From positions 62,001 to 126,000 of the forward strand of contig NZ_NBXB01000006.1 in the NCBI RefSeq assembly GCF_003399635.1: a DNA stretch of 64,000 bases, in the 5' to 3' direction. The position numbers and the translations under genes are program-made. This DNA is from Subtercola boreus. Lineage in GTDB: Bacteria; Actinomycetota; Actinomycetes; Actinomycetales; Microbacteriaceae. The notes under the pieces were generated by a model. It did not search any database and was not told where the DNA came from. It saw only the letters and a list, made by a program, of their open reading frames with translations. The stretch's first letter is position 1. Each line of letters opens with the position of its first letter. Shown piece after piece: positions 50,430 to 58,576 of the stretch.

Positions 50430-51764
50430 CTAGGGGGTGAGGCGGGTCGGGCCGCGGAAGAGGTAGGTGACCTCGCGGAGGTTGCCCTGGTCGAGCATCA
50501 GCATCAGCACGCGGGCGAGGCCCATGCCGAAACCGCCGTGCGGCGGAACGCCGTGGCGGAAGAAGTCGAGGTAGTAGTCGAGTTCCCGCGGATCGAGCCC
50601 CTTCTGGGTCGCCTGTGCCTCGAGGATCTCGACGCGGTGTTCGCGCTGCGCTCCGGTGGTGATCTCCGTGCCGCGGAAGATGAGGTCGTAGCTCTTCGTG
50701 AGGGCCGGGTCCTCCTCGCTGTGCATGTGGTAGAACGGCCGGATACTCGTCGGGTATTCGGTGAGGAAGACGAACTGGTGCCCGAAGGTCTCCTCGACGT
50801 GGGCGGCGATCTGGCGCTCGCCCTCGGGGTCGAGGTCGTCGTCTGCACGGTCGATGACGTGACCGCGTTCGGCGACGATCTGCTTCGCCTCGAGCAGCGG
50901 GATGCGCGGGAACGGGATGCTCGGCACGACGATGTCGATACCGAAGAGCTCCGAGATCTCGGCCCCGTGCTTCGCGGCGACGGCGCTGAATCCAGCGACG
51001 AGCAGTTCTTCCTGCATCGCCATGACGTCTTCGTGACTGTCTATCCAGCTGATCTCCGCGTCGACACCGGTGTACTCGGTGGCGTGCCGCGAGGTGAACG
51101 ACGGGTCTGCGCGAAAGACCGGGCCGATATCGAAGATCTTGCCGAACCCGGCCGACTGGGCCATCTGCTTGAAGAACTGCGGGCTCTGGGCCAAGTAGGC
51201 GGTCGTGTCGAAGTAGTCGAGCTTGAACAGTTCGGCGTTCGACTCCGAGGGGCTCGCCATCAACTTGGGGGTGTGGATCTCGACGTAGTCGCGGTCGATC
51301 CAGTAGGTGCGGAACGCATGTTCCAGCGTCGTCTGGATGCGGAAGATGAGAGCGTTCCGAGGCACGCGCAGGTCGAGGAAGCGCCAGTCCATCCGCTTGT
51401 CGATCCCGCTGTCGGCGGCGATGGGCGTGGCGGGGTCGGCCAGAGAGGAGACCGTGAGCGAAGCCAGCTTCACCTCGAGGCCGCCGAGCTTGACCCGCTC
51501 GTCGTGCTTCAGCTCACCCGTCGCCGTGACGAACGAGCCCTGGGTGAGAGCCGAGATCGTCGTGGCCGGTTCGTCGGCGATCACGATGCCGTCGGCATCC
51601 GACGTACGGGGGTTCACCAGTTGCACGGCGCCGGACTCGTCACGGAGAACGACGAACTGCACCTTCTTCTGGTCGCGGACGGTCTCGACCCAGCCGGAGA
51701 CCGTGACGGTTCCGTCGGCGAGGGCGGGCAGGTCTTTGATGAGAACGCGTTCAGTCACGGGCAC
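50430..51764 (-). CDS. aspS: Aspartyl-tRNA synthetase (short archaeal/non-discriminating type)
   Basis: A 444-residue class II synthetase that charges tRNA-Asp. An N-terminal OB-fold anticodon domain (about 15-105) precedes the catalytic core with motif 2 FDIGPVFRADPS and motif 3 FGMGLARVLM. There is no bacterial GAD insertion, so it is of the archaeal AspRS type, which is often non-discriminating and also charges tRNA-Asn for amidation by GatCAB. GTG at 51764 is used; GTG at 51758 has a TAGGAT hexamer 8 nt upstream and is a good alternative. Followed by a hairpin. Confidence 0.92.
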   Translation of the reverse strand: MPVTERVLIKDLPALADGTVTVSGWVETVRDQKKVQFVVLRDESGAVQLVNPRTSDADGIVIADEPATTISALTQGSFVTATGELKHDERVKLGGLEVKLASLTVSSLADPATPIAADSGIDKRMDWRFLDLRVPRNALIFRIQTTLEHAFRTYWIDRDYVEIHTPKLMASPSESNAELFKLDYFDTTAYLAQSPQFFKQMAQSAGFGKIFDIGPVFRADPSFTSRHATEYTGVDAEISWIDSHEDVMAMQEELLVAGFSAVAAKHGAEISELFGIDIVVPSIPFPRIPLLEAKQIVAERGHVIDRADDDLDPEGERQIAAHVEETFGHQFVFLTEYPTSIRPFYHMHSEEDPALTKSYDLIFRGTEITTGAQREHRVEILEAQATQKGLDPRELDYYLDFFRHGVPPHGGFGMGLARVLMLMLDQGNLREVTYLFRGPTRLTP

Positions 51765-51792
51765 TCATCCTATGCCGTCCGCCCGGACGGAC

Positions 51793-51924
51793 TCAGGGGA
51801 GACGGCGGAAATACGCGCGGGTTGCGACGTGGCCGTAGCCGTCGGTAGCGGTCTGGATGATGGCCGCGACGATGCCGACGAGGGCGAGGAGTGCGAAAAC
51901 GGAGAGAACGATGATGAGTGCCAT
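51793..51924 (-). CDS. Small single-pass membrane protein (43 aa)
   Basis: ATG at 51924 opens a 43-residue frame: ALIIVLSVFALLALVGIVAA is one membrane helix and a polar tail QTATDGYGHVATRAYFRRLP follows. AGAAAGG lies 8 nt before the ATG, so the frame looks translated. It ends 29 nt before aspS on the same strand and may be co-transcribed. I do not recognise a family. Found by reading the sequence, since it is too short for normal gene callers. Confidence 0.6.
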   Translation of the reverse strand: MALIIVLSVFALLALVGIVAAIIQTATDGYGHVATRAYFRRLP

Positions 51925-52062
51925 GAGTGAACCTTTCTGGACTCAATACTTCCCTCGACAACTGTTCAGCACAATCTCATTCATCTTGAGTTTTCATGAA
52001 GCAGGGCTACATGGTCGGAGACGCATTCAGGTGGCGGGCAGCTTGGTAAGTTCTACGCTCCG

Positions 52063-52068
52063 TAGACT
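52063..52068 (+). promoter_or_regulatory. -10 element, leaderless promoter of the histidine phosphatase
   Basis: TAGACT ends 7 nt before the GTG at 52076, choosing that start. Confidence 0.45.
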
Positions 52069-52075
52069 TGTCGCT

Positions 52076-52720
52076 GTGGTAGCCAGCCAACTTCATCTCG
52101 TGCGTCACGGCGAGGTCTTCAACCCCGAGCACGTGCTCTATGGGCGCCTGCCCGGATTCGGTCTCTCCGAGCTCGGAGTACGCATCGCCCAGTCGGCCGC
52201 AGACGAGCTCGTCGAGCGGGGTCGACCCGTCTCGGCGCTCTTCGCATCGCCGCTCCAGCGCGCCCAGGAGTCGGCCGCTCCCCTCGAACGCGCCTTCGGG
52301 CTCGCCATCCAGACCGAGGAGCGCATCATCGAACCGACGAACAGGTTCGAGGGAATGAGCCCTGCGATGCGCAACCGCGCCCTCCGCAATCCGAAGAACT
52401 GGCACTGGGTGCGCAATCCCTTCCAGCCCAGCTGGGGGGAGCCCTACGTGAGCATCACCACGCGGATGATCGCTGCCATGAACGACGCCTACGACTCGGT
52501 CGAGGGCGGCGACGTCATCATGGTGAGCCACCAGCTCCCGATCTGGTCGACGCATCTCCAGGTCACGGGGCAGCGTCTCTGGCACGACCCCCGCAAACGC
52601 CGGTGCAACCTCTCGAGCATCACCTCCTTCGAACGTCGGGGTGCCCGGTTCGTCGAGGTCGGCTACGAAGACCCGGCCGGGTCGCTTCTGGCCGCTGCTG
52701 TCGACGACGGGGCGGTCTGA
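52076..52720 (+). CDS. Histidine phosphatase family protein
   Basis: A 214-residue phosphoglycerate-mutase-like phosphatase. The phospho-accepting His is in HLVRHGEV; SPLQRAQESA and VSHQLP (second His) are the other blocks. A PNPKNWHW-type loop is specific to this actinobacterial branch. GTG 52076 is chosen from the TAGACT element; a longer open frame reaches upstream but covers a promoter. The thioredoxin-like gene starts 3 nt after the stop, so the gene likely opens the cytochrome c maturation operon. The substrate is unknown. Confidence 0.85.
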   Translation: MVASQLHLVRHGEVFNPEHVLYGRLPGFGLSELGVRIAQSAADELVERGRPVSALFASPLQRAQESAAPLERAFGLAIQTEERIIEPTNRFEGMSPAMRNRALRNPKNWHWVRNPFQPSWGEPYVSITTRMIAAMNDAYDSVEGGDVIMVSHQLPIWSTHLQVTGQRLWHDPRKRRCNLSSITSFERRGARFVEVGYEDPAGSLLAAAVDDGAV

Positions 52721-52723
52721 GCT

Positions 52724-53344
52724 GTGGCACTCTTCGGCATCGACATTCGCGCCAGGAAGCGCGCTGCCCTCGCGGTGGCAGCTGCGGCGATCGCGCTCGG
52801 CGTGCTCGCCGGATGCTCGAGCGACCCTTTCGCGGCCCAGTACCGAAGCGGTGACAGCAAGCAGTACATCGCCGGAGACGGCACCGTCACCGAGATCCCC
52901 CTCGCCGACCGCGCCGCCCCCGTCTCGTTCACGGGCACCACGGAGACCGGCGCGTCGGTCGATTCGTCGCAGTACCTCGGGCAGGTGCTGGTGTTGAACT
53001 TCTGGTACGCCGGCTGCGCGCCGTGCCGCGCCGAGGCGCCCGCACTCGAGACCCTCAACACGAAGTACACTGACAACGGGGCTTCGTTCCTCGGCGTGAA
53101 CGTGCGCGACCAGGCCGCGACCGCCGTCGCCTTCGGCACCTCCTTCGGCGTGACCTACCCGTCGGTGATCGACACCGACGGTGCCGTGCAGCTCGCGATG
53201 AGCGGTGTCGTGGCACCGAACGCCGTGCCCACCACCCTCGTCATCGACAAGCAGGGCCGGGTGGCCGCACGGATCCTGGGGCAGGCGACGGCCCCGAGCA
53301 TCCTCGACACGCTGATCTCAAGCGCCATCGCCGAAACGAGCTGA
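52724..53344 (+). CDS. resA: TlpA/ResA-type thioredoxin lipoprotein
   Basis: A 206-residue extracytoplasmic thiol-disulfide protein. The lipobox LAGC is at about residue 25. The thioredoxin domain has WYAGCAPCRAEAP (CAPC) and the cis-Pro loop in AVPTTLVID. In System II it keeps the haem-binding cysteines of apocytochrome c reduced. It starts 3 nt after the phosphatase gene and 3 nt before ccdA, so it is in the same operon. GTG start. Confidence 0.9.
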   Translation: MALFGIDIRARKRAALAVAAAAIALGVLAGCSSDPFAAQYRSGDSKQYIAGDGTVTEIPLADRAAPVSFTGTTETGASVDSSQYLGQVLVLNFWYAGCAPCRAEAPALETLNTKYTDNGASFLGVNVRDQAATAVAFGTSFGVTYPSVIDTDGAVQLAMSGVVAPNAVPTTLVIDKQGRVAARILGQATAPSILDTLISSAIAETS

Positions 53345-53347
53345 GGC

Positions 53348-54091
53348 GTGGTCAACCCCTTCGCCGACGCCGTGCTGAACGGCCAGCTGATCGTCGCCAT
53401 ACCGATTGCGATGCTCGCCGGTCTCGTCTCGTTCGCGTCGCCGTGCGTACTGCCGCTCGTGCCGGGCTACCTCGCCTATGTGGGCGGGCTGAGCGAGCCG
53501 GGTGCCCGTAGCAACCGCCGCCGGGTGCTGCTCGGCATCAGCCTGTTCGTGCTCGGGTTCTCGCTCGTGTTCGTGGCGGCGTCGACCCTCTTCGGTGCAC
53601 TCGGGGTCTGGCTCCTGGTCTGGGGCGAGGTCATCACCCGGGTGCTCGGCGTGGTGGTCATCCTGCTGGGGCTGGTCTTCATCGGGCAGTTCAGCTTCTT
53701 CCAGCGCACCTTCAAGACCACCTGGCGCCCCGCGACGGGCCTGGCCGGCGCTCCCATCCTCGGTATCGTCTTCGGCCTCGGTTGGACGCCCTGCATCGGC
53801 CCGACCCTCGGCGCGATCCAGGCGCTGAGCCTCACCGGCGGATCCGCCTGGAACGGTGCCATTCTCGGTCTCTTCTACTGCTTCGGCCTCGGCGTGCCCT
53901 TCCTGCTCGTGGCTCTCGGGCTCAACTGGGTCACCCAGACGATCAGCTTTCTCAAGCGGCACATCCGTGTCATCAACATCCTTGGGGGAGTCGGCCTCGT
54001 GGTCATCGGAATCCTCATGGTCAGCGGTTTCTGGACTGCCTGGACCTACCAACTGCAGGCGGTGATCACCGGTTTTGTCCCGGCCATCTGA
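53348..54091 (+). CDS. ccdA: CcdA-type thiol-disulfide transmembrane transporter
   Basis: A 247-residue membrane protein of the DsbD/CcdA family with about six helices. It passes electrons across the membrane to the ResA-like protein through two membrane cysteines, one in FASPCVLPLVPGY and one in GWTPCIGPTLG; both are present. GTG start 3 nt after the previous stop. It belongs to the System II cytochrome c cluster. Confidence 0.93.
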   Translation: MVNPFADAVLNGQLIVAIPIAMLAGLVSFASPCVLPLVPGYLAYVGGLSEPGARSNRRRVLLGISLFVLGFSLVFVAASTLFGALGVWLLVWGEVITRVLGVVVILLGLVFIGQFSFFQRTFKTTWRPATGLAGAPILGIVFGLGWTPCIGPTLGAIQALSLTGGSAWNGAILGLFYCFGLGVPFLLVALGLNWVTQTISFLKRHIRVINILGGVGLVVIGILMVSGFWTAWTYQLQAVITGFVPAI

Positions 54092-55778
54092 CCATTACGA
54101 CTCACCCGATCCGGCCTTCGCCGAGCGCTCCGCCGGCGGCCCCGTCACCGACGGCTCCGGCGGGCCCGACGGAACCGCCGGTGGCGACATCCTGCAGCCG
54201 AAGCTCGGTGTCGTGGGCTGGCTCCGCTGGTTCTGGCGGCAGCTCACGAGCATGCGCACAGCGCTGTTCCTCCTGCTCCTTCTCGCGCTCGCGGCGGTGC
54301 CCGGTTCGCTCGTTCCGCAGCGGGCCGCCGACCCGAACGGCGTCACGCAGTACTTCGTCGACAACCCCGACCTTGCGCCCGTGCTCGACAAGGTGCAGGC
54401 CTTCGACGTGTACACGTCAGTGTGGTTCTCGAGCATCTACCTTCTGTTGTTCATCTCGCTCGTGGGCTGTGTCATCCCGCGGGCGAAACACCACTTCGAT
54501 GCCCTGCGGGCGAAGCCGCCGCGCACGCCCGCGAGGCTCTCCCGTCTGGCGGGGTTCCAGCAGCGCGAGGCAGGGCCGGGCACGAACGGTGCCGAGGCGA
54601 TCGAGGCTGCGCGGGCGATGCTCCGCCGGTCGGGGTACCGCACCGTGGTCTTCAGCGCACCGGGCCGGAACGGCGGCGAGGTCACGTCGGTGTCGGCCGA
54701 GCGCGGCTACGCGCGGGAGACGGGCAACCTCGTCTTCCATGCCGCGCTGGTGGGCATCCTGATCACCGTCGGTGTCGGCGGCGGGTTCGGATTCAGCGGC
54801 CAGCGGGTGCTGGTAGAGAAGGGTCAGACGTTCGTGAACACGCTCAGCGCCTTCGACTCCTTCAACCCCGGTAGATTCTTCACTGAGAGTTCTCTCACCC
54901 CCTACACGATGAAGCTCGACCAGTTCTCTGCCACCTACGAGACCAAGGCCGACGGCGCGTTCGGCCAGCCGCTCGACTACAACGCACAGGTCACGACCCA
55001 GGAGCAGGGCGGCGCCGAGCAGCAGTCCGACATCAAGGTGAACTCGCCGCTTCGTATCGGGGGCACAGACGTCTATCTCCTCGGCAACGGGTACGCTCCG
55101 ACGATCACGGTGAAGGATCCGACCGGGAAGGTCGTGTTCACCGATTCGATCCCCTTCCTGCCGCAGGACGCGAGCCTCACGAGTGTCGGTGTGGTGAAGG
55201 TTCCGGATGGCCTCACCGAGCAGCTCGGCATGATCGGGTTCTTCTACCCGACCCAGGCCGTCTCGACCACCGGCGCCTTCTACTCGACGTATCCCGACGA
55301 CGACTATCCCGTGCTGACGCTAAACGTCTATCAGGGCGACCTCGGACTGAACGGAGGAACGCCCACGTCGGTCTACTCCCTCGACACTGACACCCTCACG
55401 CAGCTGACCGGCGGGTCGACGGGCATGAAGTCGATCGAGCTCAAGCCCGGCGACAGCCAGGCCCTGCCGAACGGCCTCGGAACCGTCAGCTTCGACACGG
55501 TCTCCCGGTTCGCCTCCCTCGACATCCACCACGACCCCACCCAGGGGTACGTGCTGCTGTTCGCCACGCTCGCCCTGCTCGGTCTGCTCGTCTCGCTCTT
55601 CATCCCGAGGCGGCGCGTGTGGGTCAAGGCGACGGAGCGGGACGACGGCACCGTCACTCTCGAATACGCCGGCCTGGCCCGGGGTGAAGACCCTCGGCTC
55701 GTGCCAGCCGTCGCCGAGATCGCAGACCGCCACACCAAATTGATCGGCAGCCAACCGCCGCCGGAATCTAACGCTTAG
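54075..55778 (+). CDS. resB: Cytochrome c biogenesis protein ResB
   Basis: A 567-residue ResB protein, half of the ResBC haem transporter/ligase of System II. N-terminal helices (about 55-80 and 115-140), a large extracytoplasmic domain, and a last helix (about 490-515) fit the family. The start is a TTG at 54075, which overlaps ccdA by 17 nt; a GTG near 54210 is possible but would cut the conserved N-terminus. The Ser/Gly-rich lead sequence is typical of actinobacterial members. Confidence 0.9.
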   Translation: MSRPSDHYDSPDPAFAERSAGGPVTDGSGGPDGTAGGDILQPKLGVVGWLRWFWRQLTSMRTALFLLLLLALAAVPGSLVPQRAADPNGVTQYFVDNPDLAPVLDKVQAFDVYTSVWFSSIYLLLFISLVGCVIPRAKHHFDALRAKPPRTPARLSRLAGFQQREAGPGTNGAEAIEAARAMLRRSGYRTVVFSAPGRNGGEVTSVSAERGYARETGNLVFHAALVGILITVGVGGGFGFSGQRVLVEKGQTFVNTLSAFDSFNPGRFFTESSLTPYTMKLDQFSATYETKADGAFGQPLDYNAQVTTQEQGGAEQQSDIKVNSPLRIGGTDVYLLGNGYAPTITVKDPTGKVVFTDSIPFLPQDASLTSVGVVKVPDGLTEQLGMIGFFYPTQAVSTTGAFYSTYPDDDYPVLTLNVYQGDLGLNGGTPTSVYSLDTDTLTQLTGGSTGMKSIELKPGDSQALPNGLGTVSFDTVSRFASLDIHHDPTQGYVLLFATLALLGLLVSLFIPRRRVWVKATERDDGTVTLEYAGLARGEDPRLVPAVAEIADRHTKLIGSQPPPESNA

Positions 55779-55787
55779 GCTATCCAC

Positions 55788-56876
55788 GTGACCCAAACCA
55801 TCGATGAGTACTCGGTCTTCTTCCTGTATGCCGCCATGGCGGTGTACGCGATGGCCTTCATCGCATTCGCGCTCGATCTGGCCCGTCGTTCCGCCCAAGT
55901 GGGCGCCGGCAACAGGGTCGGTGTCGACGGCTCGGTGACCACCGCCGACGAACGTGTACTCGAGAAGGTCGGTGCGGGCGCGCCTGTTGCTGTGAGCGGA
56001 TCGGCGGTCGGGGGTGGGTCCGCAGTCGTCGGTGCGGCTCCCGCACGCCGGGGCCTGTTCTCGCGCGGCGGCGGTTCGGCATCCATCGACGGTGGTTCCG
56101 GTGTCGGTACGACGAAGCGCTCCCTCAGCCTGCGGCTCGGTGTGGCGTTCACGCTGATCGGGTTCCTGCTCGAAGCGACCGCCGACGTGCTCCGCGGCAT
56201 CGCGGCCGCCCGGGTTCCGTGGGCGAACATGTATGAGTTCTCGATGACCGGGACCGTGCTGATCGTCGGCGTCTTCCTGGTGGTCATCACCCGAGTCGAC
56301 CTCCGGTTCCTCGGCACCTTCATCACGGGTCTCGTTCTCATCCTGCTGGGCATCTCGACGGTGAACTACTACGTCGGCGTCTCCCCTCTGCCGCCGGCGC
56401 TCCAGTCGGCCTGGCTCGTCATCCACGTCTTCGTGGCCAGCCTCGGCACGGCGTTCTTCGCGCTCGGGTTCGCTCTGTCGGCCATCCAGCTGGTGCAGTA
56501 CCGCCGCGAGTCGATCGTGGCGGGCGCCACATTCTGGCGCCTGAAGTTCATGTCATCCCTGCCCGACTCGAACCGCCTCGAGAACCTCGCCTACCGGGTG
56601 AACATCGTCGGATTCGTCTTCTGGACCTTCACCCTGATCGCGGGCGCCGTCTGGGCCGAACGCGCCTGGGGCCGATACTGGGGCTGGGACACCAAAGAGG
56701 TCTGGACCTTCATCATCTGGGTGATCTACGCCGGCTACATCCACGCGCGGGCGACCCGCGGCTGGCGTGGATCCCGTTCCGCGGTGCTGGCGATCATCGG
56801 CTTCGCCGCGGTGCTGTTCAACTTCGGCATCGTGAACGTCTTCTTCCACGGCCTGCACTCGTACTCGGGCCTGTAG
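55788..56876 (+). CDS. ccsB: Cytochrome c biogenesis protein CcsB/CcsA (ResC)
   Basis: A 362-residue polytopic membrane protein that, with ResB, exports haem and joins it to apocytochrome c. The haem-handling WWD motif is read as WGRYWGWDTKEVW, and histidines flank it (VIHVFVASLG, and HARATRGWRG). An extra Gly/Ser/Ala-rich cytoplasmic loop of about 75 residues lies after the first helix. GTG 55788 starts 9 nt after resB. It closes the operon. Confidence 0.93.
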   Translation: MTQTIDEYSVFFLYAAMAVYAMAFIAFALDLARRSAQVGAGNRVGVDGSVTTADERVLEKVGAGAPVAVSGSAVGGGSAVVGAAPARRGLFSRGGGSASIDGGSGVGTTKRSLSLRLGVAFTLIGFLLEATADVLRGIAAARVPWANMYEFSMTGTVLIVGVFLVVITRVDLRFLGTFITGLVLILLGISTVNYYVGVSPLPPALQSAWLVIHVFVASLGTAFFALGFALSAIQLVQYRRESIVAGATFWRLKFMSSLPDSNRLENLAYRVNIVGFVFWTFTLIAGAVWAERAWGRYWGWDTKEVWTFIIWVIYAGYIHARATRGWRGSRSAVLAIIGFAAVLFNFGIVNVFFHGLHSYSGL

Positions 56877-56938
56877 GCCGCCCGCCTACGCAGGGCTGGC
56901 TTCCAGATGCGAATGTGGCCCGAATTGTGGCGCAAAAT

Positions 56939-56946
56939 GTGTACAC
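56939..56946. promoter_or_regulatory. Palindrome at the antitoxin -35 position
   Basis: GTGTACAC is an 8-bp perfect palindrome placed where the -35 element of the TATACT promoter would be. A likely operator for autoregulation by the Phd-type antitoxin. Confidence 0.4.
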
Positions 56947-56961
56947 GTTCGAGATTCTCGG

Positions 56962-56967
56962 TATACT
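56962..56967 (+). promoter_or_regulatory. -10 element, leaderless promoter of the Phd-type antitoxin
   Basis: TATACT ends 6 nt before the ATG at 56974. Confidence 0.55.
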
Positions 56968-56973
56968 CTTGTC

Positions 56974-57267
56974 ATGTCTCTCGCGGCTTCTTCCCCCATC
57001 CTCCCGAGTCGTGAAGCGCGCACGGAGTTGCCCAAGGCGCTGAAGAGATTTCGCGCCGAGGGGTCGGCCTCGGAGCCTCTGATCTTCGGCTCACATCGTA
57101 AGGCCGAGGCCGTCGTCATACCCTTCGAGTTGTACACAGCCCTCCTGCCGGCGATCGAGGAGCTCGAGATCGCCGACTTGGTGCGTGAGCGGTCGTCCGC
57201 CGGCTCGTCTGTCCCGCTGAGTGATCTGGCCGATCAGCTCGGCCTCGACGCTGCCGACTACCGGTAG
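56974..57267 (+). CDS. Phd/YefM-type antitoxin
   Basis: A 97-residue antitoxin. The N-terminal part (REARTELPKALKRFRAEG and then EPLIFGSHRKAEAVVIPFELYTAL) is the Phd/YefM DNA-binding fold. The tail (about 60-97) would wrap the toxin. Its stop overlaps the toxin start by one base (TAGTG). With the toxin it forms a self-regulated type II module. Confidence 0.85.
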   Translation: MSLAASSPILPSREARTELPKALKRFRAEGSASEPLIFGSHRKAEAVVIPFELYTALLPAIEELEIADLVRERSSAGSSVPLSDLADQLGLDAADYR

Positions 57268-57623
57268 TGGCTGAACGACGGCTTGCGCTCACCAGCTTGC
57301 CGGGATTCGCCGACGATGTTCATGCCCTGCCGGATCTCCGAACACGCAAGATGGCTCTCGACATGCTGGTCTTCGTTCGCGACGGCAGAGTGAAGGGTGT
57401 GCCTTTGGGGCAGCACTCCCGGATCGGAGACCTGAGCGACTGCTACAAGCTGTACTTCGATCCAGACGGCAGTCAGAAGCCTCGCTACCGGCTTGTCTAC
57501 CGGTTCACTCCGAACGAAATCGAGGCTGTCGCCCTCGAGGCAGTCGCAGTCGGAGAGCGACGGAACCTGGGTGCGCATCTCCAGGCCGCCAGGAGGCTTG
57601 ACCGGGTACCCGAGAGTCCGTGA
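57267..57623 (+). CDS. RelE/ParE-type toxin
   Basis: A 118-residue toxin of the RelE/ParE superfamily: VKGVPLGQHSRIGDLSDCYKLYFDP, YRLVYRFTPNEIEAVALEAVAVGERR are core strands. RelE types cleave mRNA on the ribosome, while ParE types act on gyrase; the motifs seen do not separate these. GTG at 57267, coupled to the antitoxin. Confidence 0.82.
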   Translation: MAERRLALTSLPGFADDVHALPDLRTRKMALDMLVFVRDGRVKGVPLGQHSRIGDLSDCYKLYFDPDGSQKPRYRLVYRFTPNEIEAVALEAVAVGERRNLGAHLQAARRLDRVPESP

Positions 57624-57668
57624 CGGGCCTTCGGGTTTGCGCGTCTCGTGCACGCCGCGGCGGGTAGC

Positions 57669-58412
57669 TCAGCGCTGGCCGCGGGCCAGTTTGAGGTAAC
57701 GGTAGACGGTGGGCTCCGACACGTGCAGCTCGACGGCGGCGTGCGAGACGGCACCCTTCATGAGGAAGATGCCGACGGAGTCGAGCTCTCGAACGGCCTG
57801 GACCTTCTCGTCGGGTGTCATCCGTGATCCGTCGACGCCCAGCCGGGAGACTGTTCGGGCCACATTGTCGCGGGTGAGCTCGTCGACGCTGAGGCTGAGG
57901 CGCTCGGCGACCTCGGTGCCGGCCGATGAGCCGGCCGATGAGGCGGCGTGCGCCGCATCCGGAGCCTGGCCTGACGACTTCAGGAGGCCGGTGGTGCGGG
58001 TGATCGACTCGAGCAGCTGCCGCGCCTCGTGGAGGGGTCCGTCGTCGACGTTGAGGCAGAGCATCCCGATCACCTGGCCCGCGTCATCGCGGACAAAGAA
58101 GGTCGAGGAGCGGAAGTAGCCTCCGGTCTGCGATTGCGCCAGGTAGTTCGTGAGGTAGTCGCGCTCGAGGTAGTCGTGGTTCTGCAGGATCTTCAGCACG
58201 AGGTCGGTGGCCGGCCCGCCGACGCTCCGGCCGCTCATCTCGCCGTTCTCGACGGCGATGATCGATCGCGAGAGGTCGCTGATGTCGTGCAGCACGATCT
58301 CTGTTCGAGCGCCCAGCAGCGAGGCGAGGAACGGGAGGAGGGCGAGGTACGGCTCGAACTCGGCCCTGATTTGCCGTTCTGGTCCGGCGGGTGCGGAAAC
58401 GGTCATGGGCAC
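57669..58412 (-). CDS. YheO/DauR-type transcriptional regulator
   Basis: A 247-residue regulator. The N-terminal PAS-like YheO domain runs from about 20 to 130 (PFLASLLGARTEIVLHDI, then GYFRSSTFFVRDDAGQVIGMLCLN). The C-terminal HTH_22 domain (about 175-242) ends with SEPTVYRYLKLARGQR. DauR of Pseudomonas, from this family, represses D-arginine catabolism. The gene is divergent from the amino-acid ABC transporter operon, so that operon is its probable target. GCAGGA lies about 8 nt before the ATG. Confidence 0.87.
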   Translation of the reverse strand: MPMTVSAPAGPERQIRAEFEPYLALLPFLASLLGARTEIVLHDISDLSRSIIAVENGEMSGRSVGGPATDLVLKILQNHDYLERDYLTNYLAQSQTGGYFRSSTFFVRDDAGQVIGMLCLNVDDGPLHEARQLLESITRTTGLLKSSGQAPDAAHAASSAGSSAGTEVAERLSLSVDELTRDNVARTVSRLGVDGSRMTPDEKVQAVRELDSVGIFLMKGAVSHAAVELHVSEPTVYRYLKLARGQR

Positions 58413-58469
58413 ATCCTGCCCGACGTCCGAGGGTGGATTGTTTCGTTCCGGTAAAAAGTCATCATCAGC

Positions 58470-58487
58470 ATAATAAATAACTATTAT
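58470..58487. promoter_or_regulatory. AT-rich inverted repeat, operator candidate
   Basis: ATAATA and TATTAT flank a 6-nt spacer in the AT-rich intergenic region between the YheO-type regulator and its divergent operon. TAATGT at 58504-58509 is a possible -10 for the operon, with the repeat just upstream of it. Confidence 0.45.
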
Positions 58488-58576
58488 CGTGCGAAAAGTG
58501 GACTAATGTAAGGCCCGGAGCGCCAGAGCGTGCTCCTCAGCCTCTTTGCCGAAGACGACCAAAAGGACGAACCTCC

